Below, one piece after another: positions 15,220 to 24,213 of a stretch of DNA of 44,713 nt; within the stretch, counting starts at the first letter, position 1, and the number at the start of each line of letters is the position of its first letter. The notes beneath the pieces are model-generated. The model was not told the origin of the DNA. It did no database searches and saw nothing but the letters and a program-made list of their open reading frames with translations. This stretch comes from Methanocorpusculum sp. (GTDB lineage: Archaea > Halobacteriota > Methanomicrobia > Methanomicrobiales > Methanocorpusculaceae), in contig DALTWG010000007.1 of NCBI GenBank assembly GCA_029987245.1, forward strand, positions 1 through 44,713, written 5' to 3'. The translations under genes and the position numbers were made by a program.

Positions 15220-18216
15220 ATGACAGAAGACCTCCGTAACGCAGTACACGCATTCGAAGAACTCCACAAAACAGACCCCCTGACAAGCTGGCTCTTTCTT
15301 GAAAACAGCGAAACCGTAAAAGCAGCAGCAGCCCTCCTTACCACCCCCGTCCTTGCAGACCACATAACAACCCTCAAAAACTTTGCACAGCACCTGGTGC
15401 AAAATGAATGCCGCGACACCAATCTCGTCACACTCGACGAACAGCTCATTCTTTTCTCCAAAGCCGTAAAGCAGTCCCCCTGGGGCAAAGATGCGAGAAC
15501 CGGAAAGGAAAAACCCGTCCCCTTAACCTTCATCAACGAACTTATCGGACGCTACAACTTCTTCAAACTCCAGAAAATCGACCTGGCAAACTATCAGGAC
15601 AAATCACCCAAACACAAAACACTCCATACCATATTTCAGACCTATGAAGAAAACCTGAGCAAAAACAATCTTGATTTTTGCGGCATTCTGATAAAAGCCC
15701 TTGAGATCCTCAAAAAAGACAACCCCGTACAAAAAGCAGTCATCTATCATATCACCCCCGCAAACCCCGTATTGCAGGACCTGCTTGACAGCATCAGGGG
15801 ATACCCAGACAGCGAAAAAACACTTCCGCATGAAAACATAACAGAATTCCCCGCGCCGGAATACAGCATCGAAAAACCGCCGGTGCCTGGCGCTGTTCTG
15901 CGCTACAGAACCGCACAGGAAGAGGCAGAAGCCGTGCTTGATGCAATCGCCCGCCTGCTTGAAACCGAAACTGAAAATGAAAAAATAAAACCGAAAGACA
16001 TTCTGATTCTCCACCCCGGAAGCTCCGCGACCGCCGAATACATCTATCAGGTCCTGCCCGACTTTTACTACCGCGACCCGGAAGAAGGCCGCAGACTTAA
16101 AAACCTGCGCATAAAACCGCAGACCGCATATACTTTGTCCTCGCTTCCCTCCATTCAGTGCGTGATGGCAGTTTTGTCCGCAGCGGAAAACGACTTCGGA
16201 CTTGAAGACCTGCAAACCATCGTCAGTTCAGTCTATTTCACCGACTCGCACTGGAAACACACCTTTGAAGAAAACGAAACTGCCTTCACCCTGCGCCTCA
16301 CCCCGGGTCTTTTTTCCCAGTTATCCGTGGTTGCCGGTGTTCACGGCAAAAAAGCGGAATGGGAAAAAGTCCCCCGCAAACTTACGGTAACAAAAACAGA
16401 CGATGCAGGAAACACTGAAACAACCACCTGGGACTACGGAAGATTCGATGCGTTTATCAAACCCTTTCCGGCAAAAGACGGCAGCGAAACAAATCTCCTT
16501 GCAAGTCTGATTGCATGGATTGAAAAAGCAGCGCCGGGGCATTCCCCGGCGGAAAACAGACGCCCGGAAAAAACATACCGCGAATGGAGCCGCGCTTTGA
16601 AAACCTGGCTGGATTGTGCAGGCTGGACGGTTGAGCGGACTCATCCTCTTGACAGCCGTGCGCAGAAAAGTTTCCTTGCCTATCTGGACACCATTTCCGG
16701 ACCGCTTACCGGAAACGAGAACGAAAAATGCACGTTCACGGAATTTGTCCGCCATATACGCCACTTTGTAACCAGAAAAGAGGTAAGCATGCCGCTTGAA
16801 AATCCGGAAGAATGTATAAGAATCGCAAAAATCAGGAGCGCGGCAGACCTTACGGCAAAATATGTCTTCATTGTCGGTCTGACAGCTGACACTATTCCAA
16901 ATATTATGCGGACGCTTTCACCGTTCACGGTAGAGGAGACCTATGAACTCTGCCCGGAGTTGAAGGCAAACCAGATGAAACAGGAACAGAAAAACTTTGC
17001 AGCGGCTCTGCATTGTGCATCGGATTGCCTTCGGCTTTCCTGCTTTGCCTACAGCGGTGCAAAAAACACTGTTCCCTCACCGTTTTTAACGCAGATTGAC
17101 GAGGTAAAAGATGCCGGCAAAGTGGAGATAAAACATTCCAGGAGGCATGACCAGATAACCGCGGGTAAAATTCTTGCAGGAATCGAGGAGGGGGCCTGCG
17201 AAAATCTGGTCGGGCTTACCGAAGAAGAATCGGTGGTGCAGCGCGCAGAGGTTGAAGCACTCGGGGCATATAACCCGGATTTTTCCTCTGAAGAGGTACA
17301 GAGGCAGTTTGGTCTGGTTGATACTGCAAAGGCGATTTCACCCACACAGCTTGAAACATATCTGCAATGTCCGTACAAATGGTATCTGAAATACCATCTG
17401 AAACTCTATGACCCGGGGGAGGCGATGTCGGAAAACAGTCTGAAAGGCTTGCTTATTCACCGTGCGGTCGAACGTTTTATCAAAAACAATACAGAAAATT
17501 ATCTGGCAGCGGCCGACCCCGATGATGCATACAAAGAACTGATGAAAATTGTGGAAGAAGAGTTTGCATCCCGGTATATTGACTCGCCCTCCTGGGATGC
17601 CATTAAAAAAGGATACATGGAGGAATTTGACGGCCGCAAAAATGTGTTTTACCGGCTTTTGACAGAGGAACTGATTGCAAGAGCAAAAGAAGGCTGGAAA
17701 ACAGGACCGGACCTTGTTGAGAAAAATCTGGATACGGAAATTGTGTATGGTGAGCGGAAAATGAGAATAAAGGGTAAAATAGACTGTGTTATGCAGAACG
17801 GATGTGACGTCTGCATAATTGATTATAAAACCGGGATATCTTTTGCAGATAAAAAGGAGAGGAAAAAAGGTGATCGCTGGGTGGCAAAAGATGATAAAAT
17901 ACAGATTCCGCTCTATCTTGCAGCATACTGCACGCAGGAAAGTACTTCCAAAACCGGTCTGCTGAATCCAACGGACGGATATTATCTCGTAATGCAGACG
18001 GACAGGTTTGAGAAGGCTTTGATTATCAACACAGACCGGGAAGCGCCGGAGTACAAAACAAAATTCGAGGAAAAAATGAGCGTGGATCTTGAAAAGGCAT
18101 TTGATGCGCGGGACGCCATGATGACAGGTCAGTGCGGCCTCCCCGAAAAAGTCTGCGAAGACCATTACTGTCCGTATGCGAGATTTTGCAGAGCGGAAAG
18201 AAAAGCGGAGTGGTAA
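15220..18216 (+). CDS. addB: AddB-like helicase/PD-(D/E)XK nuclease subunit
   Basis: The 998-residue product resembles the AddB/RexB subunit of bacterial double-strand-break resecting enzymes. The N-terminal two-thirds is a helicase-like fold without a recognisable Walker A, so it is probably inactive as a motor or serves as a scaffold. The C-terminal PD-(D/E)XK nuclease contains a Cys in YLQCPYKWYL, GLLIHRAVERF, the acidic core KGKIDCV and IIDYKTG, and then three cysteines (GLPEKVCEDHYCPYARFC). One Cys before the nuclease and three after it form the Fe-S staple typical of AddB. It is followed 2 bp later by addA. The arrangement is bacterial in style, and acquisition by transfer is likely but not shown here. 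Confidence 0.88.
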   Translation: MTEDLRNAVHAFEELHKTDPLTSWLFLENSETVKAAAALLTTPVLADHITTLKNFAQHLVQNECRDTNLVTLDEQLILFSKAVKQSPWGKDARTGKEKPVPLTFINELIGRYNFFKLQKIDLANYQDKSPKHKTLHTIFQTYEENLSKNNLDFCGILIKALEILKKDNPVQKAVIYHITPANPVLQDLLDSIRGYPDSEKTLPHENITEFPAPEYSIEKPPVPGAVLRYRTAQEEAEAVLDAIARLLETETENEKIKPKDILILHPGSSATAEYIYQVLPDFYYRDPEEGRRLKNLRIKPQTAYTLSSLPSIQCVMAVLSAAENDFGLEDLQTIVSSVYFTDSHWKHTFEENETAFTLRLTPGLFSQLSVVAGVHGKKAEWEKVPRKLTVTKTDDAGNTETTTWDYGRFDAFIKPFPAKDGSETNLLASLIAWIEKAAPGHSPAENRRPEKTYREWSRALKTWLDCAGWTVERTHPLDSRAQKSFLAYLDTISGPLTGNENEKCTFTEFVRHIRHFVTRKEVSMPLENPEECIRIAKIRSAADLTAKYVFIVGLTADTIPNIMRTLSPFTVEETYELCPELKANQMKQEQKNFAAALHCASDCLRLSCFAYSGAKNTVPSPFLTQIDEVKDAGKVEIKHSRRHDQITAGKILAGIEEGACENLVGLTEEESVVQRAEVEALGAYNPDFSSEEVQRQFGLVDTAKAISPTQLETYLQCPYKWYLKYHLKLYDPGEAMSENSLKGLLIHRAVERFIKNNTENYLAAADPDDAYKELMKIVEEEFASRYIDSPSWDAIKKGYMEEFDGRKNVFYRLLTEELIARAKEGWKTGPDLVEKNLDTEIVYGERKMRIKGKIDCVMQNGCDVCIIDYKTGISFADKKERKKGDRWVAKDDKIQIPLYLAAYCTQESTSKTGLLNPTDGYYLVMQTDRFEKALIINTDREAPEYKTKFEEKMSVDLEKAFDARDAMMTGQCGLPEKVCEDHYCPYARFCRAERKAEW

Positions 18217-18218
18217 AA

Positions 18219-21200
18219 ATGGCAAAAATTCCTCTTACAAAGCAGCAGGAAAAGGCGGTCGACATTACGAAGAACTGTTGTGTTACAGCCTCTGCCGGAA
18301 CCGGAAAAACATTTGTTCTGACCAGACGATATGTAAATCTCCTGAAAGCAGGGATTGACTTAAATGAAATTCTCTGTCTCACGTTCACCGATAAAGCCGC
18401 GGCCGAGATGCGGGAAAAAATCGAGCGGGAGATTCGTTCTGCCGTAAGAGAATATGAGGTAGCGGTTGAGCAGGGGGAAAATCCGGAACTCACAGCGGAC
18501 GAATGCAGAAAACTCAGAATCGCGCTGGAGGAAATCCACCGTTGTACTATCAGTACGTTCCATGGTTTCTGTTCGTCGATTCTCAAGGAGTATCCGCTTG
18601 AATCAGGCGTTCCTATCGGATACAGTATTATGACCGGTATCGATATACAGGACCTGGTAAAAAATACCATCACAGAAACGCTTGAGCATCCTGATGAAAA
18701 AATCAGACCTTATGTCACTACCCTGTACCGGTTTTCTTCACGGCCGTCGGATATTGCAAGAAATATCGGTGAACTGATTTCCAAACGAAAGGTTTGTTCC
18801 GACTGGTTTGAGCGATTAAAGAAAAATCCGGAGGGAACAGGCGGGGAGTGGAATGTGAGCCAGACGTTATTAATAGATCTGTTTGTGCCGGTTTTTTTGA
18901 ATGATTACGGCATTAAAATGTTTTTTAAATTTATTGCAGAGAAAGATGTTGGTGAGGCATATAAAGAAGCATACGTCCGGTATTGTGCATTGCAAAATGC
19001 GCAGACGCCAGAAGATAGACGAAAATGTGCAGCAGTTCTGTTTGATGCCGGCTTCAATGGTGGCAATAGAGGTTCCGAAAAACCGCCAACGGATTTAATA
19101 AAGAGATATGGCGACCGCAAAAAGGAATACAAGAGTCTTTTAGAGATAGCTAAAAATTTCAACGCTATGGATGATGCACATAAGCAGTTCATGCTTAAAA
19201 TCATGCGTGCATACATCGAAGTTGCTGACAATATAGCCGGAAAAATTGAAGCAAAGAAAAACGCAGGCAGTTATCTGAACTTTGACGACCTGATTGTCTA
19301 TACTCTTGCCCTCCTTGAAAAACCGGAATTCAGTGCCGCTCTTGCAGACCGGTACAAACATGTCCTTGTTGACGAAGTGCAGGACAATGACCCCGCACTC
19401 ACAAAAATTGTAAACAAGCTTACTGAAAACCTGCATGAGAAAAAACTCTTCATTGTCGGCGACATGAAACAGTCTATTTACCGGTTCAAGGGTGCGGAAC
19501 CTGAAACCGTAAAGAGGGATTTGTTCAGCCGGTTTAAAAAAGACGAGGAGGAATCAGAACTCGATAAAAACTTTAGAACAGTGGAATCGCTGATTATCAC
19601 CGTCAATTCCATCTTCAAAAATCTGTATCCGGAAGGAAACAGTGACGGAATAAAGTACGCCGATGTTGGAGCAGACCGTGAAAACCGCGCGGGAACATTG
19701 ACAATTCTGACCGGACAAAAGGATGGAAATAAAAACAGCGCGCCGGATGAAGCAGAAATGCTTGCCTCATGGATTTACAGCAAAATTGCAGAAGACTCTG
19801 ACTTTGAAGTATATGACGAAGCCAAAAACAGCGCAACCGGAGAAAATGCCGGGTGGCGCCCCCTGAAATACTCCGACATCACCATTTTAGTCAGGAAAAA
19901 GAAAGATGCGGAACCCGTCCGCAAAGTGTTTGCAAAATATGGAATACGCTGTCATGTGTATAAAGGCAAAAACTTCTATCAGGGACAGGAAATCTATGAT
20001 TTCGTCAGCGTCATTAATGCATCATTGTTCCATGAAGATGAAACATCATTGTACGGCGCCCTTAAAACCCCGTATTTCGGGTTAACAGATGCAGAACTCA
20101 CCCTTGCAGCACACAGTACAAACCCCTATGGTGCGGGACTCTGGAAACGGCTGAAAAATTTTGCAGAAAAAGAGACAGATGAAAATGACGCTTCTGAACT
20201 GACGCAGTCGGCAAAAGAAAAAATCAGTCGCGCCCTGAATCTGCTGGAAGAGTTCAATCATCTTGCAAAAACCATACCGCTTCCCCAATTCCTGAACGAA
20301 ATCGTGCAGCAGACCGGCATTCTGACGATTTATGCTGCACACCCTTCAGGTTTTGATAAAATCAGAGACCTGGAAAAATTCCTTTCAAGTGCCGCGGACA
20401 GTTCTGCCTCACGCGCGATGTCAGTATATGAATTCATGCGGATGACAGAAACCTGCATCGAAGAAAACATCGAGGACGAATCCGGCAGCACACAAGGCGA
20501 TGAGACGTTTGAAGACTGTGTGCAGATAATGACGTATCATGTTTCAAAGGGTCTTGAATATCCTGTTGTGGTCTTATTCAAAACGGGTGAGAAACAGGAC
20601 GACCATATAAAAGGAATACTTACGGATGAAACATACGGTTCAGGGGTTGCAGACCTGAAGTATCCGGACGAAAAAGAAAGTCTGTTTGGATTCCTGAAAA
20701 AACTGATAGAGCTCAAAGTGCATCCGGTAAATGTTGCCGAAGAAAAACGTCTGCTCTACGTTGGAATGACCAGAGCACGGGACCATCTTGTATTAACCTG
20801 TTCGACAAACAAAGACGGCAAAGTCGGTGCGGATTCCTACATGGAAATGTACCGGTATGCATCACAGGATGTAAAGCCGATATCTTTGGATGCAGCAGAT
20901 TTGCCGATGCCAGCGGAAGTTGAGACTGCTTTGACAGCCCCGGATGTCTGGGGAATTGTACAGGAAAAGACCGGTGCTGACGCGAAAAACCTGCCGGCAT
21001 CCGGTGCAGAAGGTGAAATAAAAGATAAGAAACCGTCACAATCCGCATTATGGGCAATGGCGCGCGGCACCTGTATTCATGCAGTCTTTGAAGGGCGCAA
21101 TGCGGACGAAATGTGCAGAAAATACGGCTTTGAAAAAGAAAAGGAAAATTTCATCAAAGCGCGCGAGGAATTTTATGCATCAGAACTTATGCGGAATGCA

Positions 21201-21491
21201 AAAAAAATCATGCCGGAATTGCCGATGTATAACGTAAACAACGCTGATGGTGCGCCGAAACTCAAACGCGCCGACCTTCTGGTGCAGTATGAAGACGGGT
21301 CGCTGCGGCTCTTTGATTTCAAGAGCGGGTCACTGAAAAGCAATGAGCCGTATCTGAATGCATATTTCGAACAGCTGAAAAACTATTCTGCTGACCTTGG
21401 CATCATATTCCATGTAAAAATTCCGGCATATCTCTATTTCCCGGAGGAAACGGAGGATAAGCGCATTATGGAGGTAAAACCCGACACCTGA
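18219..21491 (+). CDS. addA: AddA-like UvrD/Rep helicase-nuclease
   Basis: The 1090-residue product is a superfamily 1A helicase with a C-terminal nuclease, as in AddA/RecB. Motif I is ASAGTGKT (24-31), motif Ia includes LTFTDKAAAEM, motif II is LVDEVQD, motif III GDMKQSIYRFKGA, and motif VI includes LLYVGMTRARDHLV. The C-terminal PD-(D/E)XK nuclease shows GTCIHAVFEG and the catalytic pair in LKRADLLV and LFDFKSG. ATG 18219 follows the addB stop by 2 bp; an in-frame extension to 18132 overlaps addB and is unlikely. With AddB it should process broken DNA ends to 3' single strands for RadA-type recombination; in bacteria the complex also degrades phage DNA. Both roles are known for the family only. 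Confidence 0.92.
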   Translation: MAKIPLTKQQEKAVDITKNCCVTASAGTGKTFVLTRRYVNLLKAGIDLNEILCLTFTDKAAAEMREKIEREIRSAVREYEVAVEQGENPELTADECRKLRIALEEIHRCTISTFHGFCSSILKEYPLESGVPIGYSIMTGIDIQDLVKNTITETLEHPDEKIRPYVTTLYRFSSRPSDIARNIGELISKRKVCSDWFERLKKNPEGTGGEWNVSQTLLIDLFVPVFLNDYGIKMFFKFIAEKDVGEAYKEAYVRYCALQNAQTPEDRRKCAAVLFDAGFNGGNRGSEKPPTDLIKRYGDRKKEYKSLLEIAKNFNAMDDAHKQFMLKIMRAYIEVADNIAGKIEAKKNAGSYLNFDDLIVYTLALLEKPEFSAALADRYKHVLVDEVQDNDPALTKIVNKLTENLHEKKLFIVGDMKQSIYRFKGAEPETVKRDLFSRFKKDEEESELDKNFRTVESLIITVNSIFKNLYPEGNSDGIKYADVGADRENRAGTLTILTGQKDGNKNSAPDEAEMLASWIYSKIAEDSDFEVYDEAKNSATGENAGWRPLKYSDITILVRKKKDAEPVRKVFAKYGIRCHVYKGKNFYQGQEIYDFVSVINASLFHEDETSLYGALKTPYFGLTDAELTLAAHSTNPYGAGLWKRLKNFAEKETDENDASELTQSAKEKISRALNLLEEFNHLAKTIPLPQFLNEIVQQTGILTIYAAHPSGFDKIRDLEKFLSSAADSSASRAMSVYEFMRMTETCIEENIEDESGSTQGDETFEDCVQIMTYHVSKGLEYPVVVLFKTGEKQDDHIKGILTDETYGSGVADLKYPDEKESLFGFLKKLIELKVHPVNVAEEKRLLYVGMTRARDHLVLTCSTNKDGKVGADSYMEMYRYASQDVKPISLDAADLPMPAEVETALTAPDVWGIVQEKTGADAKNLPASGAEGEIKDKKPSQSALWAMARGTCIHAVFEGRNADEMCRKYGFEKEKENFIKAREEFYASELMRNAKKIMPELPMYNVNNADGAPKLKRADLLVQYEDGSLRLFDFKSGSLKSNEPYLNAYFEQLKNYSADLGIIFHVKIPAYLYFPEETEDKRIMEVKPDT

Positions 21492-21541
21492 TTTTTTCCG
21501 GGATGCGAAATCTGCAAATACGGGGGGGAAATCCACACCCG

Positions 21542-22150
21542 TTACTCACTCATCTGCACAAAATTCTGCAAAATCCTGAGCCCCGCCCCGCCGCTTTTCT
21601 CCGGATGAAACTGCGTTCCGCAGACATTCCCACTACCCACCGCCGAAGCATAGCGAATGCCGTATTCGGTTGATGCAAGCGTGTACTCCGGCGTGGTATC
21701 CGCATAATAGGAATGCACAAAATACACATACGTCCCCGCGCTGATTCCCTCAAAGAGCGGATGCGAACCGGCAGGAGTAATACTGTTCCATCCCGTCTGC
21801 GGGATTTTCAATCCCGCATCGCGGGAAAACATCCGCACTTTTCCCGGCACAAACCCAAGCCCTTTGGTAAGCCCGTGTTCCTCGCTTTCCTCCAAAAGCA
21901 TCTGCATCCCAAGACAGATGCCAAGCAGCGGTTTCACCTTTGCCTCCTCCCGGATGAAAGGAATCAGAGGCGTAAGTTTTGCTATTCCCTCGGCAAACGC
22001 CCCGACACCGGGTAAAAGAATGGCATCAGTTGCCTTGATTTCTTCAGGATTTGCGGTAATTATCGTTTTTGCGCCCGCCGCCTCAAGCCCGCGGACAACA
22101 CTGCGAAGGTTTCCAAGCCCGTAATCAAGAACTGCAATCTGGGATGACAT
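21542..22150 (-). CDS. hisH: imidazole glycerol phosphate synthase subunit HisH
   Basis: The 202-residue class I glutamine amidotransferase supplies ammonia to HisF for imidazole ring closure in histidine synthesis. The oxyanion region LPGVGAF, the nucleophile Cys in LGICLGMQ and the His-Glu pair in TQFHPEKSG are all present, and the N-terminus (IAVLDYGLGNLRSV) is typical of HisH. No other his genes are in the window, so the pathway is dispersed. It is convergent with addA, 50 bp away, and divergent from mmp10, with a 99-bp gap that holds both promoters. Confidence 0.96.
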   Translation of the reverse strand: MSSQIAVLDYGLGNLRSVVRGLEAAGAKTIITANPEEIKATDAILLPGVGAFAEGIAKLTPLIPFIREEAKVKPLLGICLGMQMLLEESEEHGLTKGLGFVPGKVRMFSRDAGLKIPQTGWNSITPAGSHPLFEGISAGTYVYFVHSYYADTTPEYTLASTEYGIRYASAVGSGNVCGTQFHPEKSGGAGLRILQNFVQMSE

Positions 22151-22249
22151 ATACTAACAGTGTCAGTGCTGAAAATAGTTAAGGATTGGGATTTGCAAAA
22201 CGCGCATATTCATAATTCATAACCTCTGACGCCCTATATATAAGAAGAC

Positions 22250-23464
22250 ATGGTGCATCTTACAATTGATATCGGCGGAAAACCGGGCAAAGACTGCCGG
22301 GGATTTTGTGCATACTGCTATTTCAAACATGCAAAAGATGTGCCGCCCTTTGGCTGCCGCTTCTGCCTCCCGTTCAAAAAGGGCTGCGACTACTGCACCC
22401 GCGGGGTAAAAGAGGAATACACCGGATTTTATCCGCTCCAGGAAGTGGCACAGAATTTCCTTGCCGATTTGCAGATGACATCAGACGATGTTACAAGGAT
22501 TACCGTTTCCGGAGGGGGCGACCCCTCCTGCTATCCGGAGTTCAAAGACCTCTTTGAAATATTAGGTCAGCTCAATGTGCCGCTTCATATCGGCTATACC
22601 AGCGGCAAAGGGTTTGACGACCCTGAGATTGCAGATTTCCTGATAGAAAATCACTTAAGCGAAATTTCCTTTACGGTTTTTGCATCCGACCCCGCGCTTC
22701 GCAAAAAATACATGCATGACCCGACACCGGAGGTCTCGCTTGAAATTATCAGGAGGCTTGCCAGAAAAATCGAGGTCTATGCGGCAATTGTTATTCTGCC
22801 GGATGTAAACGACGGCGATGTGCTTGAAAACACGCTTTCCTGGCTGGAGGACGCCGGTGTCAAAGGCGTTATTTTAATGCGGTTTGCAAACCGGGAAAAT
22901 CAGGGGCTGATTTTAGACAACGCGCCGGTGCTTGAAAATCAGCGCGTCCACACGGTGGAAGAATTCCACTCGCTTGTTGAGGCGGCAGCCCGGGCTCACC
23001 CAAAGCTTCGGATTTCTGCAACGCCGCTATTTGACCCGGCGTTTGATTCGCCGTTTGCGCTGCGCAAATACCCGGAACTTATTGCGCATCTGCCGCGGGT
23101 GGAAGGGAAGACGTCGGTTGTCACCGGCTCGGTCGCGGCCCCGTATATCGCAGAGATTTTAGAGGCGTGCGGCGGCGATAAATCACAGGTGGTCGCGGTT
23201 GACAAGGAAATTGCCTGTCTGATTACCATCGATGACCTGAAAAAAATCGCCGCACCTCTTTCAGACACGGTGATTTTACCGGGCCGCGCATTCGTCTTTT
23301 TGCCGGAGGCAGAAGAGGTCCTTGGCAAAAACGCGGTCTTTGGCCCGGAAATGCTTACAGCCGACGGCGAGACCTCGATGGGCATGGCCGAGGAAGCTGT
23401 ACTGACAATGGAACTTGAGGGCTTTTCCGCCCTGATTCAGATGATTAACCAGTATGAAAACTGA
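22250..23464 (+). CDS. mmp10: methanogenesis marker 10, MCR arginine C-methyltransferase (radical SAM)
   Basis: The 404-residue product matches Mmp10, the cobalamin- and SAM-dependent enzyme that methylates the delta carbon of a conserved arginine in the alpha subunit of methyl-coenzyme M reductase. The radical SAM motif is C16-x3-C20-x2-C23. Four further cysteines, C36-x2-C39-x6-C46-x2-C49, lie in the segment PPFGCRFC to GCDYCT, a feature of this family. VSGGGDPSCYPEF fills the GGE-like SAM site. Presence of this gene marks a methanogen or another MCR-bearing archaeon. It overlaps the RNase III-like gene by 11 bp. Assignment is strong from the N-terminal signature; the methylation of a particular residue here is inferred from the family. 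Confidence 0.93.
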   Translation: MVHLTIDIGGKPGKDCRGFCAYCYFKHAKDVPPFGCRFCLPFKKGCDYCTRGVKEEYTGFYPLQEVAQNFLADLQMTSDDVTRITVSGGGDPSCYPEFKDLFEILGQLNVPLHIGYTSGKGFDDPEIADFLIENHLSEISFTVFASDPALRKKYMHDPTPEVSLEIIRRLARKIEVYAAIVILPDVNDGDVLENTLSWLEDAGVKGVILMRFANRENQGLILDNAPVLENQRVHTVEEFHSLVEAAARAHPKLRISATPLFDPAFDSPFALRKYPELIAHLPRVEGKTSVVTGSVAAPYIAEILEACGGDKSQVVAVDKEIACLITIDDLKKIAAPLSDTVILPGRAFVFLPEAEEVLGKNAVFGPEMLTADGETSMGMAEEAVLTMELEGFSALIQMINQYEN

Positions 23465-23888
23465 CGGCTTATCCGAAATAACCGGTTACCGGTTCAAAAA
23501 TCCCGCATATCTTGAAGCGGCGCTGACGCGCACAGCCTATGCAAGGGAAAACTGTATAGAAATGGAAAATACCATGGATGCGCTTGCCGTACTTGGCGAT
23601 GCGGTTCTGGATTTGCTGACTATTGAGTCGATTATAGCCGAAGGCGAATATGACAAAGGGGAAATCACGCGCAGAAAAATCGACCGGGTGAATATGTCGG
23701 TCTTCCGCCGGATTGCAGAGGAGATAGGGCTTCCGGAATATGTCAACTGGGGCAAGGGGGAGCTTCGCATGCAGATTTGGACCAGCGGGCGGGTCTCGGC
23801 GGAATGTTTTGAAGCGTACTGCGGCGCGGTGTACAAAGACGGCGGTCTTGAAGCCCTGCGCGAGGTGCTTGAGCGGATTAATACATAA
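23454..23888 (+). CDS. RNase III-domain protein with altered catalytic residues
   Basis: The 144-residue product is a single RNase III domain without a dsRNA-binding domain. The signature VLGDAVLDLL (from 46) and ECFEAYCGAVYKDGG (from 117) match the family, as do GYRFKNPAYLEAALT at the start and the helix pattern. Against the E. coli catalytic set E38, E41, D45, D114, E117, the aligned residues here are D42, A45, D49, E117 and E120. The Glu of the LEFLGD motif is therefore Ala. RNase III is uncommon in archaea. It overlaps mmp10 by 11 bp and lies 37 bp before the parvulin. It may be a Mini-III-like nuclease with changed metal coordination or a non-catalytic RNA-binding form. Confidence 0.85.
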   Translation: MKTDGLSEITGYRFKNPAYLEAALTRTAYARENCIEMENTMDALAVLGDAVLDLLTIESIIAEGEYDKGEITRRKIDRVNMSVFRRIAEEIGLPEYVNWGKGELRMQIWTSGRVSAECFEAYCGAVYKDGGLEALREVLERINT

Positions 23889-23925
23889 GAGAATGTTTAT
23901 GCCTGCAGGCAACATAGATGTTAGT

Positions 23926-24204
23926 ATGACTCAGGTAAAAGCATCTCACATTCTGGTAAAGACGGAAAAAGACGCAAAGATGATTCTCGAAAAGGCAAAG
24001 GCGGGCGATGACTTTGCAAAACTTGCAAAAATGTATTCGCAGTGCCCGTCGGGAAACAACGGCGGAGACCTTGGCTTTTTCGGCAAGGGGATGATGGTAA
24101 AACCGTTCGAAGATGCCTGCTTCAAAGCAAAAGTCGGTGACATTATCGGTCCGGTAAAGACCCAGTTCGGTTTCCATGTAATCAAAGTTACCGGCATGAA
24201 ATAA
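23926..24204 (+). CDS. parvulin-type peptidylprolyl isomerase
   Basis: The 92-residue product is a stand-alone rotamase domain of the PpiC/parvulin family, about the size of E. coli Par10. It begins KASHILVKTEKDA, carries the active-site segment SQCPSGNNGGDLGFF and GMMVKPFEDA, and ends FGFHVIKVTGM. It has no signal peptide and so should act in the cytoplasm on prolyl bonds during folding. ATG 23926 gives the canonical start; upstream in-frame ATGs at 23893 and 23899 would add a short non-conserved leader and cannot be excluded. It precedes the HEAT-repeat gene by 9 bp and is probably co-transcribed with it. Confidence 0.93.
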   Translation: MTQVKASHILVKTEKDAKMILEKAKAGDDFAKLAKMYSQCPSGNNGGDLGFFGKGMMVKPFEDACFKAKVGDIIGPVKTQFGFHVIKVTGMK

Positions 24205-24213
24205 GGAAAAATC

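Noticed and set aside
16321..16764. Minus-strand open frames inside addB
   Set aside because: Phe- and Arg-rich antisense translation of the nuclease subunit; no start context or motif.
21713..22124. Plus-strand open frames opposite hisH
   Set aside because: They mirror hisH codons and show no family features.
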